Positions 16,892 to 25,783 of a stretch of DNA of 48,897 bases are shown here, piece after piece. The stretch comes from an uncultured Oceanobacter sp. (GTDB lineage: Bacteria; Pseudomonadota; Gammaproteobacteria; Pseudomonadales; Oceanobacteraceae): contig CAJXTI010000025.1 in assembly GCA_913061185.1 (NCBI GenBank), positions 1 to 48,897 on the forward strand, read 5' to 3'. Below the pieces are notes generated by a model. It ran no database searches, had not been told where the DNA came from, and was given only the letters and a program-made list of their open reading frames with translations. Position numbers and translations under genes: made by a program. Numbering within the stretch: position 1 is the first letter of the stretch; every line of letters starts with the position of its first letter.

Positions 16892-17412
16892 CACGGCAGG
16901 CTCTCAAATTCAGGTTTCAGGGTGGCCCAGACTCGGGCATTAAGATCGCCCACATGGCGACCCCGAATAACCCCGCTGCCATCAATCAAAAAGGTTTCCG
17001 GTGCGCCATAAACCCCTAGCTCCAGACCCAGTTTGCCGTCGCTATCGGACAGGTTCCAGCGATAGGGATTGCCGTATGACGCCAGCCATTGCCTGGCCTT
17101 GCTGTCCTCGTCCTTGTAGTTGATACCAAAGATACGAACCCCTTCAGAAGCCAGCAGGTTAAGAAAGGAATGCTCAGCCTTGCAGGTTGGGCACCAGGTG
17201 GCCCAGACATTCACCAGCGCCCGCTTGCCCAGCAAATCCTTGCGACTAACCACTTCACCGGTTTCCAGCGAGATCATCTCAAACTCAGGGAACGGCTGGC
17301 CAACCAACGGCGACGGCAGAACCTCTTTGTCCTTACGGTCGATAGTGAGAAAAAACAACCCGGCCAAAATAGTAAAGCCCACCAACGGGACAAACAGAAT
17401 AAACCGGTTCAT
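16891..17412 (-). CDS. ccmG: Thiol:disulfide interchange protein CcmG/DsbE
   Basis: A 173-residue membrane-anchored thioredoxin-fold protein. An N-terminal hydrophobic segment (residues 4-22) is followed by the periplasmic domain with active site WATWCPTC (Cys74 and Cys77) and the cis-proline loop GAPETFLID. It keeps the apocytochrome or CcmH thiols reduced, with electrons from DsbD. Its start overlaps the ccmF stop by 4 bp. Confidence 0.95.
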   Translation of the reverse strand: MNRFILFVPLVGFTILAGLFFLTIDRKDKEVLPSPLVGQPFPEFEMISLETGEVVSRKDLLGKRALVNVWATWCPTCKAEHSFLNLLASEGVRIFGINYKDEDSKARQWLASYGNPYRWNLSDSDGKLGLELGVYGAPETFLIDGSGVIRGRHVGDLNARVWATLKPEFESLP

Positions 17413-19421
17413 ACCGCCACCTCCGTTGTTGCCGACTGACTGGGTGCGGACGGATCCTGTACCAACCGTCGGGGCTGGCGATAACGTTTATCGAACATTG
17501 CCATCAAGCCACCCAGCGCCATAAATATTGCTCCCAGCCAGACCCAGCGCATAAAGGGTTTGACCTGTAACCGCATCCCCCAAGCACCGTTCTCCAGCGG
17601 TTCGCCCATTGACACATACAAATCGCGGAACAGGCTGACGTCGATGGCGGCTTCAGTCATCACCGATCCACGTGCACTGTAGCGCCGTTTTTCCGGCATC
17701 AGCTCACCAATCTGACGCTCACCGTCATAGACCCGGAAACGAATGGCATCGGCCTGATAGTTAGGGCCGCGAATCTGCCCTGCTTCGACAAATTCAAAGC
17801 GGTAGTCACCCAGCGTGTGGCTGTCGCCCGGTGCCATACGAACAGACACCTCCTGACTGTAATTGGCCACCATGGTCACCCCCACCACCGTGACTGCCAC
17901 ACCAATGTGCGCGAGAATCATGCCATTAAAACTGAGACTCAGCGACGGAATACGCTGGAGCTGGCCACGGCATTTTTTCCAGACTTCAGCAAGACTGGCC
18001 AACACCAGCCAAATCGCAATGCCCATCCCCAGCATTACCTTGCCATTCAATTCACCAGAGACAATCAAGGGTGTCGCCACTCCCAGTACCAGCGCCGCCA
18101 GCGCCGCCAGACCCAGTTCCCGCCCAAGGCGGCTGAATTGGTCACTTTTCCAGCGTGAAATGGCACCAATACCGATAATCAGGGTTAACACCACACTCAC
18201 CGGCACAAACATAAAGTTAAACCAGCTCGCCCCCACCGATATTTTGCCCATGCCGAGGAAATCGATCAGCAGTGGATACAGGGTACCGAGCAGGATCGCA
18301 AAGGCAGCAACCAGCAATAACAGGTTGTTCATTAACAAAAAGCTTTCCCGCGACAACCACTCATAACGTCCCACCGACGCAACAGTCGGCGCTTTGAGCG
18401 CATAAATCAGCAGCGAGCCACCGACACAGATCCCCAGCAGCGCCAGCACAAACACACCCCGCTCTGGATCGGAAGCAAAGGCATGAACCGAGGTCAACAC
18501 CCCGGAACGTACCAGGAAGGTGCCCAGCAGACTGAGCGAAAAGGCAAAGATTGCCAGTAGCACCGTCCAGCTTTTAAACAGTCCGCGTTTTTCGGTGACT
18601 GCCAGTGAGTGCATCAGAGCGGTTGTTACCAGCCAGGGCATCAGCGAGGCATTCTCAACCGGATCCCAGAACCACCAGCCGCCCCAGCCCAGTTCGTAGT
18701 AGGCCCACCAGCTGCCAAGCGCGATACCAATGGTCAGAAAAATCCACGCAGCGGTTGTCCAGGGACGCGACCAGCGTGCCCAGGCGGCATCCAGACGACC
18801 ACCCAATAAAGCCGCAATGGCAAAGGCAAACACCACCGACAGACCAACGTAGCCCATATACAAGGTGGGCGGGTGGACGATCAGACCAAAATCCTGCAAC
18901 AGCGGATTCAGGTCACCGCCCTCAGAGGGAACCGACGGCAAGGTTCTGGCGAACGGGTTGGAGGTTTCCAGTGTGAACAGAATAAATCCGGTCGAGACCA
19001 GCCCCATGATGCCCAGCACCCGCGCCAGCATTTCCAGCGGTAACGAACGACTGAACAGCGCCACGGCGACGCCCCAGCAGCCCAGCAAGGTGACCCACAG
19101 CAATAACGACCCTTCGTGAGCACCCCATACCGCGCTGATCTTGAACGGCGTCGGCAAGGCAGAATTACTATTGGTGGCCACATAAGTGACAGAAAAATCA
19201 TCCACCACAAAACACCAGGCCAGCGTCACCAGACTGATCAGCAGAAACAGCGCCTGTGCCGCCGCCAGTGGCCGGGCATACGCCATCGCCAAGGTATTCC
19301 CGGCACGGACGCCCCACAGTGGCACCAGGGTTTGCAACACCGCCACCAGAAACGCCATGATCAACGCCAGCTGGCCAAACTCCGGGATCGACGACAAGGT
19401 GCCGTAGGCTTCGGTAAACAT
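17409..19421 (-). CDS. ccmF: Haem lyase subunit CcmF
   Basis: A 670-residue polytopic inner-membrane protein that attaches haem from CcmE to apocytochrome c. The WWD domain GWGGWWFWDPVENASLMPW lies near residues 225-250. Conserved haem-ligand histidines occur around it (for example VHPPTLYMGYVG, and the HAFASDPERG region). The C-terminal periplasmic part contains GDYRFEF and RRYSARGSVMTEA. Length fits the family. ATG overlaps the ccmE stop as TGATG. Confidence 0.96.
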   Translation of the reverse strand: MFTEAYGTLSSIPEFGQLALIMAFLVAVLQTLVPLWGVRAGNTLAMAYARPLAAAQALFLLISLVTLAWCFVVDDFSVTYVATNSNSALPTPFKISAVWGAHEGSLLLWVTLLGCWGVAVALFSRSLPLEMLARVLGIMGLVSTGFILFTLETSNPFARTLPSVPSEGGDLNPLLQDFGLIVHPPTLYMGYVGLSVVFAFAIAALLGGRLDAAWARWSRPWTTAAWIFLTIGIALGSWWAYYELGWGGWWFWDPVENASLMPWLVTTALMHSLAVTEKRGLFKSWTVLLAIFAFSLSLLGTFLVRSGVLTSVHAFASDPERGVFVLALLGICVGGSLLIYALKAPTVASVGRYEWLSRESFLLMNNLLLLVAAFAILLGTLYPLLIDFLGMGKISVGASWFNFMFVPVSVVLTLIIGIGAISRWKSDQFSRLGRELGLAALAALVLGVATPLIVSGELNGKVMLGMGIAIWLVLASLAEVWKKCRGQLQRIPSLSLSFNGMILAHIGVAVTVVGVTMVANYSQEVSVRMAPGDSHTLGDYRFEFVEAGQIRGPNYQADAIRFRVYDGERQIGELMPEKRRYSARGSVMTEAAIDVSLFRDLYVSMGEPLENGAWGMRLQVKPFMRWVWLGAIFMALGGLMAMFDKRYRQPRRLVQDPSAPSQSATTEVAV

Positions 19422-19933
19422 CAGTACGCTCCGCCGGTTTTGATCGATTCAGAGATCGAATAAGACGCTGGTTTCGACGCCGCGTCCTGCAGCGCCTGCT
19501 TGCCTTCTTCGTGAGCCTGCTCCAGCGCATCCTTCACTTCTGGCGGCATGTAGTTTTCATCGTGCTTGGCCAGCACTTCGGATGCCTGGATCACGCCATG
19601 TTCATCCAGCTTGCCCAGCGCCACAATCCCCTGCCCTTCGCGGAACAGATCCGGCAGGATACCTTCATAATGAATCGGCACCGTCGCCGCACCATCGGTG
19701 ACATTAAAAGTCACCGCCAGCCCCTGATCATCCCGTTGCAGGCTGCCCTTGACCACCAGGCCACCGGCACGAATGGTACGGCCGACCGGCACGTCACCAC
19801 TGGCAATCTGGGTGGGTGTCTGGAACAGGTTGATATTCTGGCTGAGGGAGTACATCAACAACCCCACGGCAACACCAAACCCGATCACCAAAAACAGAAT
19901 CAGCGTCAGCCGTTTCTTTCGTTGTGGATGCAT
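19421..19933 (-). CDS. ccmE: Haem chaperone CcmE
   Basis: A 170-residue membrane-anchored haem chaperone. One N-terminal membrane helix ([20 protein letters not shown]) is followed by an OB-fold domain. The covalent haem-binding histidine is His124 in [12 protein letters not shown], the HxxxY motif of bacterial CcmE. The ATG at 19933 is preferred over the longer frame from 19987 because MHPQRKKRL is the family start and GAGGAG precedes it within the ccmD end. Confidence 0.95.
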   Translation of the reverse strand: MHPQRKKRLTLILFLVIGFGVAVGLLMYSLSQNINLFQTPTQIASGDVPVGRTIRAGGLVVKGSLQRDDQGLAVTFNVTDGAATVPIHYEGILPDLFREGQGIVALGKLDEHGVIQASEVLAKHDENYMPPEVKDALEQAHEEGKQALQDAASKPASYSISESIKTGGAY

Positions 19934-19934
19934 G

Positions 19935-20156
19935 TCAGTTTTTCTCCTCGTTAACAACAGTTCGGTCGGGGCTGGCCTGTTGCGCACGACGATCGCGACG
20001 CAGATGCTGCCCTTGTTGCCGAATCAAACGACGGCGCTGCATCATCGGCAGCACCAGATTGGCGATAATCACCAGCGCACTCAGCCCATACGACAGCCAG
20101 ACATACAAGCCATGGCGACCCATGGCGAGAAACTCGCTGACACTGTGAAATTCCAT
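19935..20156 (-). CDS. ccmD: CcmD, small haem exporter subunit
   Basis: A 73-residue single-pass membrane protein that helps release holo-CcmE from the CcmABC complex. The start has [20 protein letters not shown], a typical CcmD pattern, then one hydrophobic helix and a very basic tail. Its ATG overlaps the ccmC stop by one base. Confidence 0.9.
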   Translation of the reverse strand: MEFHSVSEFLAMGRHGLYVWLSYGLSALVIIANLVLPMMQRRRLIRQQGQHLRRDRRAQQASPDRTVVNEEKN

Positions 20157-20917
20157 CAGTGACGTCCCCCTGACATTTCTGGCAACGCCTGTACCCAGCT
20201 GCGCTTGCGCTCGTGCCAGAGAATTTCATTACGGGTGCGCAAAATCACCAGCAAGGCAAACAGCACGTACGTGGTTAAAATCATGATCAGCAGCGGTATC
20301 AGCATATCCGGGTGCATGCTTGGTTTTTCGGTCAACTTCAAGGTCGCCGGTTGATGCAAGGTATTCCACCACTCCACCGAGTATTTGATGATGGGAATGT
20401 TCACCAGCCCCACCAGCGCCAGAATCGCGCCAGCCTTGTGACTGGCTTCTTCTGACTCGATCGCCCGCTGCAATGCCATCACCCCGAAGTAGAGGAACAA
20501 CAGCATTAACATCGAGGTCAAGCGTGCATCCCAGACCCACCAGGTACCCCAAGTCGGCTTACCCCAGATCGCTCCGGTAAACAGTGCAATCAGACAAAAG
20601 CTGGCCCCTACCGGAGCCACCGCACGGGCCACCCAGGCGGCCATTTTCATTTTCCAGATCAGGAACACCGCCCCGGCAAGCGCCATCATGACAAAACCAC
20701 TCTGGGCCACAAGTGCCGCCGGAACATGAATATAAATGATGCGAAAACTGTTGCCTTGCAGGTAATCCGCTGGCGCATACAGCAAACCGAGTACCAGCCC
20801 GACCACACCGCCCACCACTGACAACAAACCCAGCCAGAAGATCCATTTTGATGTCAGTTCATAAAACCATTTGGGCGAACCCAGGCGGTGATACAGCCGT
20901 ACAATCCACTGCCACAT
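20156..20917 (-). CDS. ccmC: Haem exporter protein CcmC
   Basis: A six-helix membrane protein (about 253 residues) that loads haem onto CcmE. The WWD-type motif is WGKPTWGTWWVWDARLTSML near residue 125. Flanking conserved histidines are in IYIHVPAA and near NTLHQPATLK. The ATG at 20917 is chosen because GGGGA lies 5 bp before it; the longer frame begins with a TTG at 20932. ccmB ends 25 bp upstream. Confidence 0.95.
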   Translation of the reverse strand: MWQWIVRLYHRLGSPKWFYELTSKWIFWLGLLSVVGGVVGLVLGLLYAPADYLQGNSFRIIYIHVPAALVAQSGFVMMALAGAVFLIWKMKMAAWVARAVAPVGASFCLIALFTGAIWGKPTWGTWWVWDARLTSMLMLLFLYFGVMALQRAIESEEASHKAGAILALVGLVNIPIIKYSVEWWNTLHQPATLKLTEKPSMHPDMLIPLLIMILTTYVLFALLVILRTRNEILWHERKRSWVQALPEMSGGRH

Positions 20918-20942
20918 AAAATCCCCGATCAAAAACGTGCGC

Positions 20943-21611
20943 CTAGCGCGACAAATTCAGTTTCAGTGCTGCAGCCGAAGCAAACGGCGTCAGGCACACA
21001 GAAAGCGCCAACATGGCGCCCAGAAAACCGATCTGGCCATTGTATGCCATCCCCAGCCCGGCGTGATAAACCGCACTGGCAGCAAAGATCAAAACCGGCA
21101 CATACATAGGCAAAATCAATAGGCTCAATAGCAATCCGCCGCTGCGTACCCCGGCGGTCAACGCCGCACCCACAGCCCCCAGCAAACTCAGGATCGGCGT
21201 CCCCACTGCCAGGCTCAGCAACATCGCCAGGTAGGCGTCATTAGGCAGCGCCATCATCAATCCCAACACCGGTGCCATCAGCGTCAGCGGCAAACCGCTG
21301 CAGAGCCAATGCACCAGCGCCTTGGCCAGTGCCAACAGATAAAGCGACTCACCCGACGCCAGCCACTGTTCCAGAGTGCCGTCCTCGACATCCGCCTTGT
21401 AGAGCGCATCGAGCGACAGCAAGGTCGCCAGCAAGGCACCCACCCAGATCACACCACCGGCAATGCGCGCCAGAAAGTCAGGATCCGGATCCACCGCCAG
21501 TGGAAACATCGCCACCACCATTAAAAAGAACATCAAGGGGTTGAGCCACTCACCGGGATTTCGTCCGGCCAGCAGCAAGTCCCGCTTAATGGTCGCGACG
21601 ACCAGGCTCAT
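20943..21611 (-). CDS. ccmB: Haem exporter permease CcmB
   Basis: A 222-residue polytopic permease of the CcmAB ABC transporter, which drives release of haem-loaded CcmE. Six hydrophobic segments are visible, together with ALYKADVEDGTLEQWLASG, the cytoplasmic loop characteristic of CcmB. Its start overlaps the end of ccmA by 4 bp (ATGA). Confidence 0.95.
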   Translation of the reverse strand: MSLVVATIKRDLLLAGRNPGEWLNPLMFFLMVVAMFPLAVDPDPDFLARIAGGVIWVGALLATLLSLDALYKADVEDGTLEQWLASGESLYLLALAKALVHWLCSGLPLTLMAPVLGLMMALPNDAYLAMLLSLAVGTPILSLLGAVGAALTAGVRSGGLLLSLLILPMYVPVLIFAASAVYHAGLGMAYNGQIGFLGAMLALSVCLTPFASAAALKLNLSR

Positions 21612-22291
21612 GAGAGTCCTCCCGCCAACGCCAGTTCACCCAGATCCAGACGTGTGAGCGAAGGAATATTCTGCAAGGCATGATGACTGGTAATAATGAC
21701 CGCGCCATTGCGGGCGACATGCTGCTGGATCTGTGTTTCAAGCCAGGCAACACCGGCAATATCCAGCGCCGTAAACGGCTCATCCAGAATCCACAACGGT
21801 GCCGGTACAATCGCCAGACGCGACAAGCCGACGCGGCGCTGCTGCCCTGCCGACAGCTGATTACAAGGCGTCTCTTCATAGCCGCCCAGCTCGACCGCCT
21901 CCAGTGCCCGCCAGAGATCATCTTCAGTAATAACCGCTGGCTGCTCTGCAGCCATCCACGGGCTAACCAGCCAGCGCAGATTTTCCAGCGGCGTCAGCGC
22001 CCGCTTGATCGCCGCCAGATGGCCGAGATACAGACGTTGACGGGCGTAATCGGAAAAAACGGCGGATAGCGGTTGGCCATGCCACTGCAACGCCCCGTCA
22101 AAATCGCGATTCAAACCGGCAAGCAACCGCAACAAGGTGGTTTTACCCGCGCCATTAGGGCCAGCCAGCTGTAACAAATCGCCATTATTGACGGCCAGGT
22201 TCAGGCGATCGAACAACACCCGGTCATCGCGCTCACAATACAACTGAGTTGCGCTCAGAGACACACTGTTATCGCTATAACGATTCGCCAT
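21608..22291 (-). CDS. ccmA: Haem exporter ATPase CcmA
   Basis: A 227-residue ABC ATPase, first gene of the ccm operon. Walker A is AGPNGAGKTTLLRLLAGL near residue 40, the signature is NQLSAGQQRRVGLSRL, and Walker B is LWILDEPFTALD. The long N-terminal segment before the first strand (MANRYSDNSVSLS) may include alternative starts. The upstream region has a minus-strand TATAAT at 22346-22351. Confidence 0.95.
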   Translation of the reverse strand: MANRYSDNSVSLSATQLYCERDDRVLFDRLNLAVNNGDLLQLAGPNGAGKTTLLRLLAGLNRDFDGALQWHGQPLSAVFSDYARQRLYLGHLAAIKRALTPLENLRWLVSPWMAAEQPAVITEDDLWRALEAVELGGYEETPCNQLSAGQQRRVGLSRLAIVPAPLWILDEPFTALDIAGVAWLETQIQQHVARNGAVIITSHHALQNIPSLTRLDLGELALAGGLS

Positions 22292-22345
22292 TCAAACCCC
22301 GGTAGTTGTGCCAAATCAGTTGCCACTGCCAATAACGGCGGGCGC

Positions 22346-22351
22346 ATTATA
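22346..22351 (-). promoter_or_regulatory. Candidate -10 box of the ccm operon
   Basis: TATAAT on the minus strand, 55 bp upstream of the ccmA start. No good -35 hexamer is seen at 17 bp, so it would be weak or activator-dependent. A nearby palindrome, TGACCC/GGGTCA, lies at about 22377-22392. Confidence 0.45.
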
Positions 22352-22548
22352 TACAAAAACCGTACCGACTGTGGCTTGACCCGGATGGGTCATTCGATCA
22401 ATTTGTCTCATTCATCAGACGCACTTCAGATCCTGCCTCAAGCGCCGATAACAGGGTACAGCCAAAAAGGTAGCGAGCGATGACAGGACAAGGCAAAACC
22501 GAGTTTATCAATGCGTATTTTGAGTCGATTGTTAGCGCCGTCGTTTCG

Positions 22549-22596
22549 ACGCACAGTCATTGATACGCACAGTCATTGATACGCACAGTCATTGAC
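22549..22596. repeat. 16-bp tandem repeat, three copies
   Basis: The unit ACGCACAGTCATTGAT is repeated three times, with the last base of the third copy changed, upstream of the leader ORF and FliK-like gene. The rest of the 22292-22629 interval holds the ccm promoter region and no convincing gene. Confidence 0.95.
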
Positions 22597-22629
22597 AGAT
22601 ACGCCCTCAACCTATGCAGGAGGTAACCG

Positions 22630-22713
22630 ATGATCCGATTCAGGCCGACGTGTTACCCGGTTGGCAATGGCGCTGAGCGCTACCTGCCAAGCCTGGACGG
22701 GAGCCTGGCGTGA
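22630..22713 (+). CDS. Leader ORF before the FliK-like gene
   Basis: A 27-codon frame with a perfect AGGAGGT ribosome site before its ATG. The peptide starts MIRFRPTCYPVGNGAERYLP. Its TGA overlaps the GTG start of the FliK-like gene (GTGA), so translation is likely coupled. The ribosome site is much stronger than that of the downstream gene. No family is recognised. Confidence 0.5.
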   Translation: MIRFRPTCYPVGNGAERYLPSLDGSLA

Positions 22714-24461
22714 GGCCGCTGATTACGAGCGATTTACTGCAACGTACCGCGCTGGAAACACCCGCCCGGCGCGAGCCGGTGATACAGGCGCGAGTATTAA
22801 CCAGTACCCCCTCTGCCGACGCTACCGCCCGGCGCTACAACCTGACATTGGTCGTAGCCGATCAACAGCTGACGGTGAACAGCGAACAGGATTTTGCACC
22901 GGGAACACGCCTGACCATGGTTCTCAAACCGGGGCCAGCGCTGACGGTGATCAAAGCGGATGCCCAACACAGCGGCCAGCCGTCCCAGTCCACATCAGCC
23001 CCACCGGAACAGGCTATTGCCCGCCTGCTGGCCTCGCGCTTACCCCTGCAACCTCCAGCCTCACGACCAGCACCGTTTACAGCTGCACCGTTTACCTCAG
23101 CACTGTCTACAGCGGCACCATTGGCTGGCCTCACTTACCCACTCAGTCAGAGCACCAGCAGTACAACCTCCAGCCCGATAACCGCAACGACCAATACAAG
23201 CACGAATGTCATCGGCGTCCTGATGCAGCTGCTACAAACTCCGTCCTCCGCCCAGCCCAGGGGCAACCGCCCTTTGCCCACACCCGTCAGTCCATCTCTG
23301 ACGACCCCATCAAACACCCCATCAAACACCCCATCAAACACCCCATCAAACAATGGCACCACGACACCCGGTTTGAGTCAGCAGACGCAAGCGTTGTTAC
23401 AACAATGGCATAACCAGCTGCCACAGGCAGGCGGCCGTGATGCCGCCGCGATCAAAACAGCCATTCAACAATCCGGGGTTTTTCACGAAGCCCAGCTATT
23501 AGCCAAATTGAACGCCGCCGTGAGCGGCCCAGGCAACTCAGATAATAGCGGCAGCGGCAAAATGTCAGGCATCGCCGAGCAGCTATGGCAACGCCTGGCG
23601 GCATTATCGCCAGCGCGACCACAGATGCCAGCAGCCACGACAACGCCAGAGCAAACAGCCCCCTTACCATTGAGCCAGCAAGCCCGGCAGCCATCACAAC
23701 CATTACAACAAACGTTGCAGCAGATCAGCCAGAATTACAGCCAGCAAATGGCCGCCGCAGTAGCGGATGTCAGCGACAGTACGCCGAGTCTGACCAACCT
23801 CAAGGCCGTACTGGCACAGAGTATTCTGGATCTGGAAGGCAACCACTCGCGCACCATTCCATTAAGCTGGACGCTGGCGTCAGAAACACCCCTCAGCCGA
23901 CAGCTAAAGCAACTGCTAGCCGGTATTGAAACCCGACAACTCAACATGGCCAGCGAGCCGCGTTCCTTGTTGCAGACCTTACTGCTGTTAAAGGACGGTG
24001 AGGCCTTGCAGCAGGTACGGATTGACGTGCAACGCCAGGACGGTTCTCCCCACAGCGCCGAGCAACGTCCGCCAGAACCACGCAGTAGCGAAGCGGCCAG
24101 CACCAATAGCCCACATTCACCACCCGCACATAACAGCGACGACCCCAACGCCCAACACCAGCACAGCCCGCCATCAGCGGCGGCACAACGCCAGCCGGTG
24201 TGGCAGCTCAAATTACATTTCGAACTGGAACAATTTGGGCCGCTGGATGTGGAGATCCAGCTGGGCTGGCCCAGGCTGGACATCACTTTCTGGTCATCCC
24301 AACAGCACACCCGGCACACGCTGAGCGCCGCCTTGCAGCCATTACGCCAGCGGCTGCAAGCGCTAGGAGCGGAAGTACAACAAATGGAAGTGCGTCACGG
24401 CTCACTACCCGTCGGGCAGCAAAACGTTATTACCCAACGACTGGTGGATTTGCACACATGA
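22710..24461 (+). CDS. FliK-like hook-length control domain protein
   Basis: A 583-residue protein. The N-terminal part (residues 1-100) is ordered and contains a strand-rich segment (YNLTLVVADQQLTVNSE). The middle, about residues 100-400, is low-complexity and rich in Pro, Gln, Ser and Thr. The last 120 residues form the Flg_hook/FliK C-terminal domain: LKLHFELEQFGPLDVEIQL and LRQRLQALGAEVQQMEVRHG. The same pair (FliK-like, FlhB-like) sits beside ccmA in Pseudomonas genomes, so the context is conserved. The GTG start follows GGGAG. A role in a secretion or flagellar ruler system is inferred; the main flagellar genes are not here. Confidence 0.75.
   Translation: MRPLITSDLLQRTALETPARREPVIQARVLTSTPSADATARRYNLTLVVADQQLTVNSEQDFAPGTRLTMVLKPGPALTVIKADAQHSGQPSQSTSAPPEQAIARLLASRLPLQPPASRPAPFTAAPFTSALSTAAPLAGLTYPLSQSTSSTTSSPITATTNTSTNVIGVLMQLLQTPSSAQPRGNRPLPTPVSPSLTTPSNTPSNTPSNTPSNNGTTTPGLSQQTQALLQQWHNQLPQAGGRDAAAIKTAIQQSGVFHEAQLLAKLNAAVSGPGNSDNSGSGKMSGIAEQLWQRLAALSPARPQMPAATTTPEQTAPLPLSQQARQPSQPLQQTLQQISQNYSQQMAAAVADVSDSTPSLTNLKAVLAQSILDLEGNHSRTIPLSWTLASETPLSRQLKQLLAGIETRQLNMASEPRSLLQTLLLLKDGEALQQVRIDVQRQDGSPHSAEQRPPEPRSSEAASTNSPHSPPAHNSDDPNAQHQHSPPSAAAQRQPVWQLKLHFELEQFGPLDVEIQLGWPRLDITFWSSQQHTRHTLSAALQPLRQRLQALGAEVQQMEVRHGSLPVGQQNVITQRLVDLHT
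23304..23351. repeat. 12-bp in-frame tandem repeat, four copies
   Basis: ACCCCATCAAAC is repeated four times within the low-complexity part of the FliK-like gene and encodes repeated TPSN. Because the unit is a multiple of three, copy-number change would alter only linker length. Confidence 0.95.
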
Positions 24462-24748
24462 GTATTCCGGATTCCCTCAAACAGGCCAACCAGGCCATTG
24501 CACTGAGTTATCAGCCCGAGCAGACAGGTGCTCCACGAATCAGTGCTAGTGGCGAGGACGAACTGGCCCAGGCCATTATTGAACTGGCGCTGGCCCATCA
24601 GGTGCCGGTCTATGAAAATGCCGCGCTCACTCGTTGGCTGGGGCAAATGGCGGTTGGCGATGAAATCCCTGAGCCGCTGTATCAGGTAATTGCTGAAATT
24701 CTGGCAGTGGTGTATCAGCTGCAAGGCAAAACGCCGGATGGCAGCTGA
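24458..24748 (+). CDS. FlhB C-terminal-domain-like protein (FhlB)
   Basis: A 96-residue protein resembling the cytoplasmic domain of FlhB/EscU export switches: AIALSYQPEQTGAPRISASG, then ELAQAIIELALAHQVPVYEN and the GDEIPEPLYQVIAEILAVVYQL end. The NPTH autocleavage motif is absent, as in stand-alone FhlB proteins. Its ATG overlaps the stop of the FliK-like gene (ATGA). A role as a partial replacement for the FlhB C-terminus is inferred from the family. Confidence 0.8.
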   Translation: MSIPDSLKQANQAIALSYQPEQTGAPRISASGEDELAQAIIELALAHQVPVYENAALTRWLGQMAVGDEIPEPLYQVIAEILAVVYQLQGKTPDGS

Positions 24749-24753
24749 AACGC

Positions 24754-25416
24754 TCAGACGAGATCGACCACCCGCTTTTTCACCGCCTCGACCAGCCAGT
24801 CGGTATGAGTACGTACCATATCTTCCGGGATCAGCTCCACACCTTCCAGCAACTGTGGCAGCGCCTGGTATTGATAACAATCCACCAGCCCGTGAATGGC
24901 GGTAAGAAAATACAGTGTAATACGCTGGCGCTCGACATCACTTTGCTCTGCCAGCCCGTCAATCGCATCCGTCAGTAACATCTGTGCATGGCGTTGCCAT
25001 TCTTCCAGCAAACGATCCAGCTGCATGGCCGCGAGGCCGTCATCCTCATCGGCCAGCCCCGGACGAATCCGGGGCGGCTGAAACATCAGCTGATAATAAC
25101 CGGCATAGTCCCGCGCAAAACAGATCAACTGGCGGGCCAGACGGTGCAGAGAGTCAAGTGAACTGGTGCTGTCCATCAATGCCAGGTTGGTATCGTGAAA
25201 CAGCATTTCGAAGCCACGACGACGAATGTGCAGCAGCAAGGACTCCTTGCTGGGAAAATAATTGTAAATATTGCTGGCGGTCATTCCCAACTCAGCAGCC
25301 AGCTTACGCATGGACAGATAATGAAAACCGACATCGGCCATGACGCCAGCAGCGCTATCCATGATGCGCTCACGCTGGCAAGCGATTTCTTCCGGTGAAA
25401 ACGGCTTCTTGGGCAT
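24754..25416 (-). CDS. TetR/AcrR-family repressor
   Basis: A 220-residue regulator. The N-terminal helix-turn-helix contains MRKLAAELGMTASNIYNYFPSKESLLLHI, the standard TetR DNA-binding segment; the C-terminal ligand-binding domain is helical and unclassified. The ATG at 25416 with AGGAG six bases upstream is preferred over a longer frame from 25512. It ends 5 bp from the FhlB gene (convergent) and is divergent from hemN, so an operator could lie in 25417-25783. The ligand is unknown. Confidence 0.88.
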   Translation of the reverse strand: MPKKPFSPEEIACQRERIMDSAAGVMADVGFHYLSMRKLAAELGMTASNIYNYFPSKESLLLHIRRRGFEMLFHDTNLALMDSTSSLDSLHRLARQLICFARDYAGYYQLMFQPPRIRPGLADEDDGLAAMQLDRLLEEWQRHAQMLLTDAIDGLAEQSDVERQRITLYFLTAIHGLVDCYQYQALPQLLEGVELIPEDMVRTHTDWLVEAVKKRVVDLV

Positions 25417-25783
25417 GACTACTCCTGGTCGTTGCAATGGAAGACGGCAAGCATATTCAGGGTCTGACGGCCCGACAGCTTGACCGCCAAGGTTAACGGG
25501 AACCAATACCAAATCAAGTCAAATGAGTGAGTAAAACGTCGCAGTGACCAGACCAAAGCATAACGGCCCTACTATAGGTTTCTCTTGATGCAGGGCAACT
25601 CGACCCGTCATCAATTTATTTAACATTCGCTCAGATAACAGCATATGGCACATACAAGCGAAAGCGCCATGCCCATACCTGCCAACCGGATCAAATCAAA
25701 AACAGACAGCAGCAGGATGCATCTGAAATATCACGCTGCCAGAGCTGCCCGGCAGGCATGGCCCATCACGAGGTAAACTCAGC
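25417..25783. other. Divergent intergenic region, tetR-type gene to hemN
   Basis: About 367 bp with no gene called. It holds AT-rich stretches (for example around 25617-25630) and a minus-strand TTGACT near 25517-25522 that could be a -35 box. A canonical FNR site (TTGAT-N4-ATCAA), expected for many hemN genes, was not found. Confidence 0.4.

Noticed and set aside
22661..23413. 250-codon plus-strand frame
   Set aside because: Out of frame with the FliK-like gene and built from the same repeats; the FliK frame has the family C-terminus and the better start.
25417..25783. FNR site upstream of hemN
   Set aside because: TTGAT and ATCAA are present but about 20 bp apart instead of 4, so they do not form the site.
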